The notes under the pieces were generated by a model that was given only the letters and a program-made list of their open reading frames with translations, was not told where the DNA came from and searched no databases. DNA of 37,566 nt from Pedosphaera sp. (GTDB lineage Bacteria; Verrucomicrobiota; Verrucomicrobiia; Limisphaerales; AAA164-E04): positions 16,872 to 54,437 of the forward strand of contig NYYT01000034.1 of NCBI GenBank assembly GCA_002686885.1, given 5' to 3'. Every line of letters starts with the position of its first letter. The stretch's first letter is position 1. A program made the position numbers and the translations under genes. This document shows, piece by piece, positions 37,553-37,566 of this stretch.

Positions 37553-37566
37553 AGCTGTTAACCTCC
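37549..37566 (+). CDS. Start of the next operon gene (truncated; possibly GspK-like)
   Basis: ATGAAGCTGTTAACCTCC begins with an ATGA overlap with the preceding stop; only six codons visible, so the GspK idea is positional. Confidence 0.35.

Noticed and set aside
1-37566. CRISPR arrays, tRNA/rRNA genes, transposases, phage genes
   Set aside because: No regularly spaced direct repeats, no recognisable RNA gene cores and no mobile-element proteins seen by eye; a tRNAscan/Infernal run would be needed for certainty.

Overview
This 37.6 kb window is a gene-dense chromosomal segment. The protein families suggest a member of the PVC group, most likely Verrucomicrobia: a DUF1501 + PVC-type cytochrome c dehydrogenase pair, a sulfatase next to a prepilin-like protein, a CotH/lamin-tail surface protein, and an archaeal-type phosphoglycerate mutase. 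I support about 33 CDSs. They include the end of an RsmB-like rRNA methylase, a GGT-like hydrolase, a fasciclin protein, an SDR, a sulfatase, a UvrD-like helicase, a BNR/sialidase-like protein, a 1.6 k-residue CotH-family protein, an MFS transporter, a CCA-adding enzyme, an M16 peptidase, a Rieske protein and YacG. They also include an adenylate-kinase-like protein, a thiG-hldA-gmhB cluster, an HscB-like + ErpA-like pair, a nucleotidyltransferase, ApgM, a Gre-like factor, and a gspF-pseudopilin operon running off the right edge. I saw no transposon, phage, CRISPR array or RNA gene. The items most worth a second look are: (1) a secreted protein made of four Cys-rich modules in an A-B-A-B arrangement, with a promoter-overlapping palindrome; (2) an HscB-like J-protein that lacks the HPD tripeptide, next to an IscA/ErpA homologue; (3) a minus-strand intrinsic terminator in the apparent leader of a Gre-factor gene; (4) an adenylate-kinase-like protein with a non-canonical LID and an extra C-terminal domain; (5) a GmhB homologue without the zinc-loop cysteines. 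No single unambiguous new multi-gene system is evident. All calls come from reading the sequence, with no database search.
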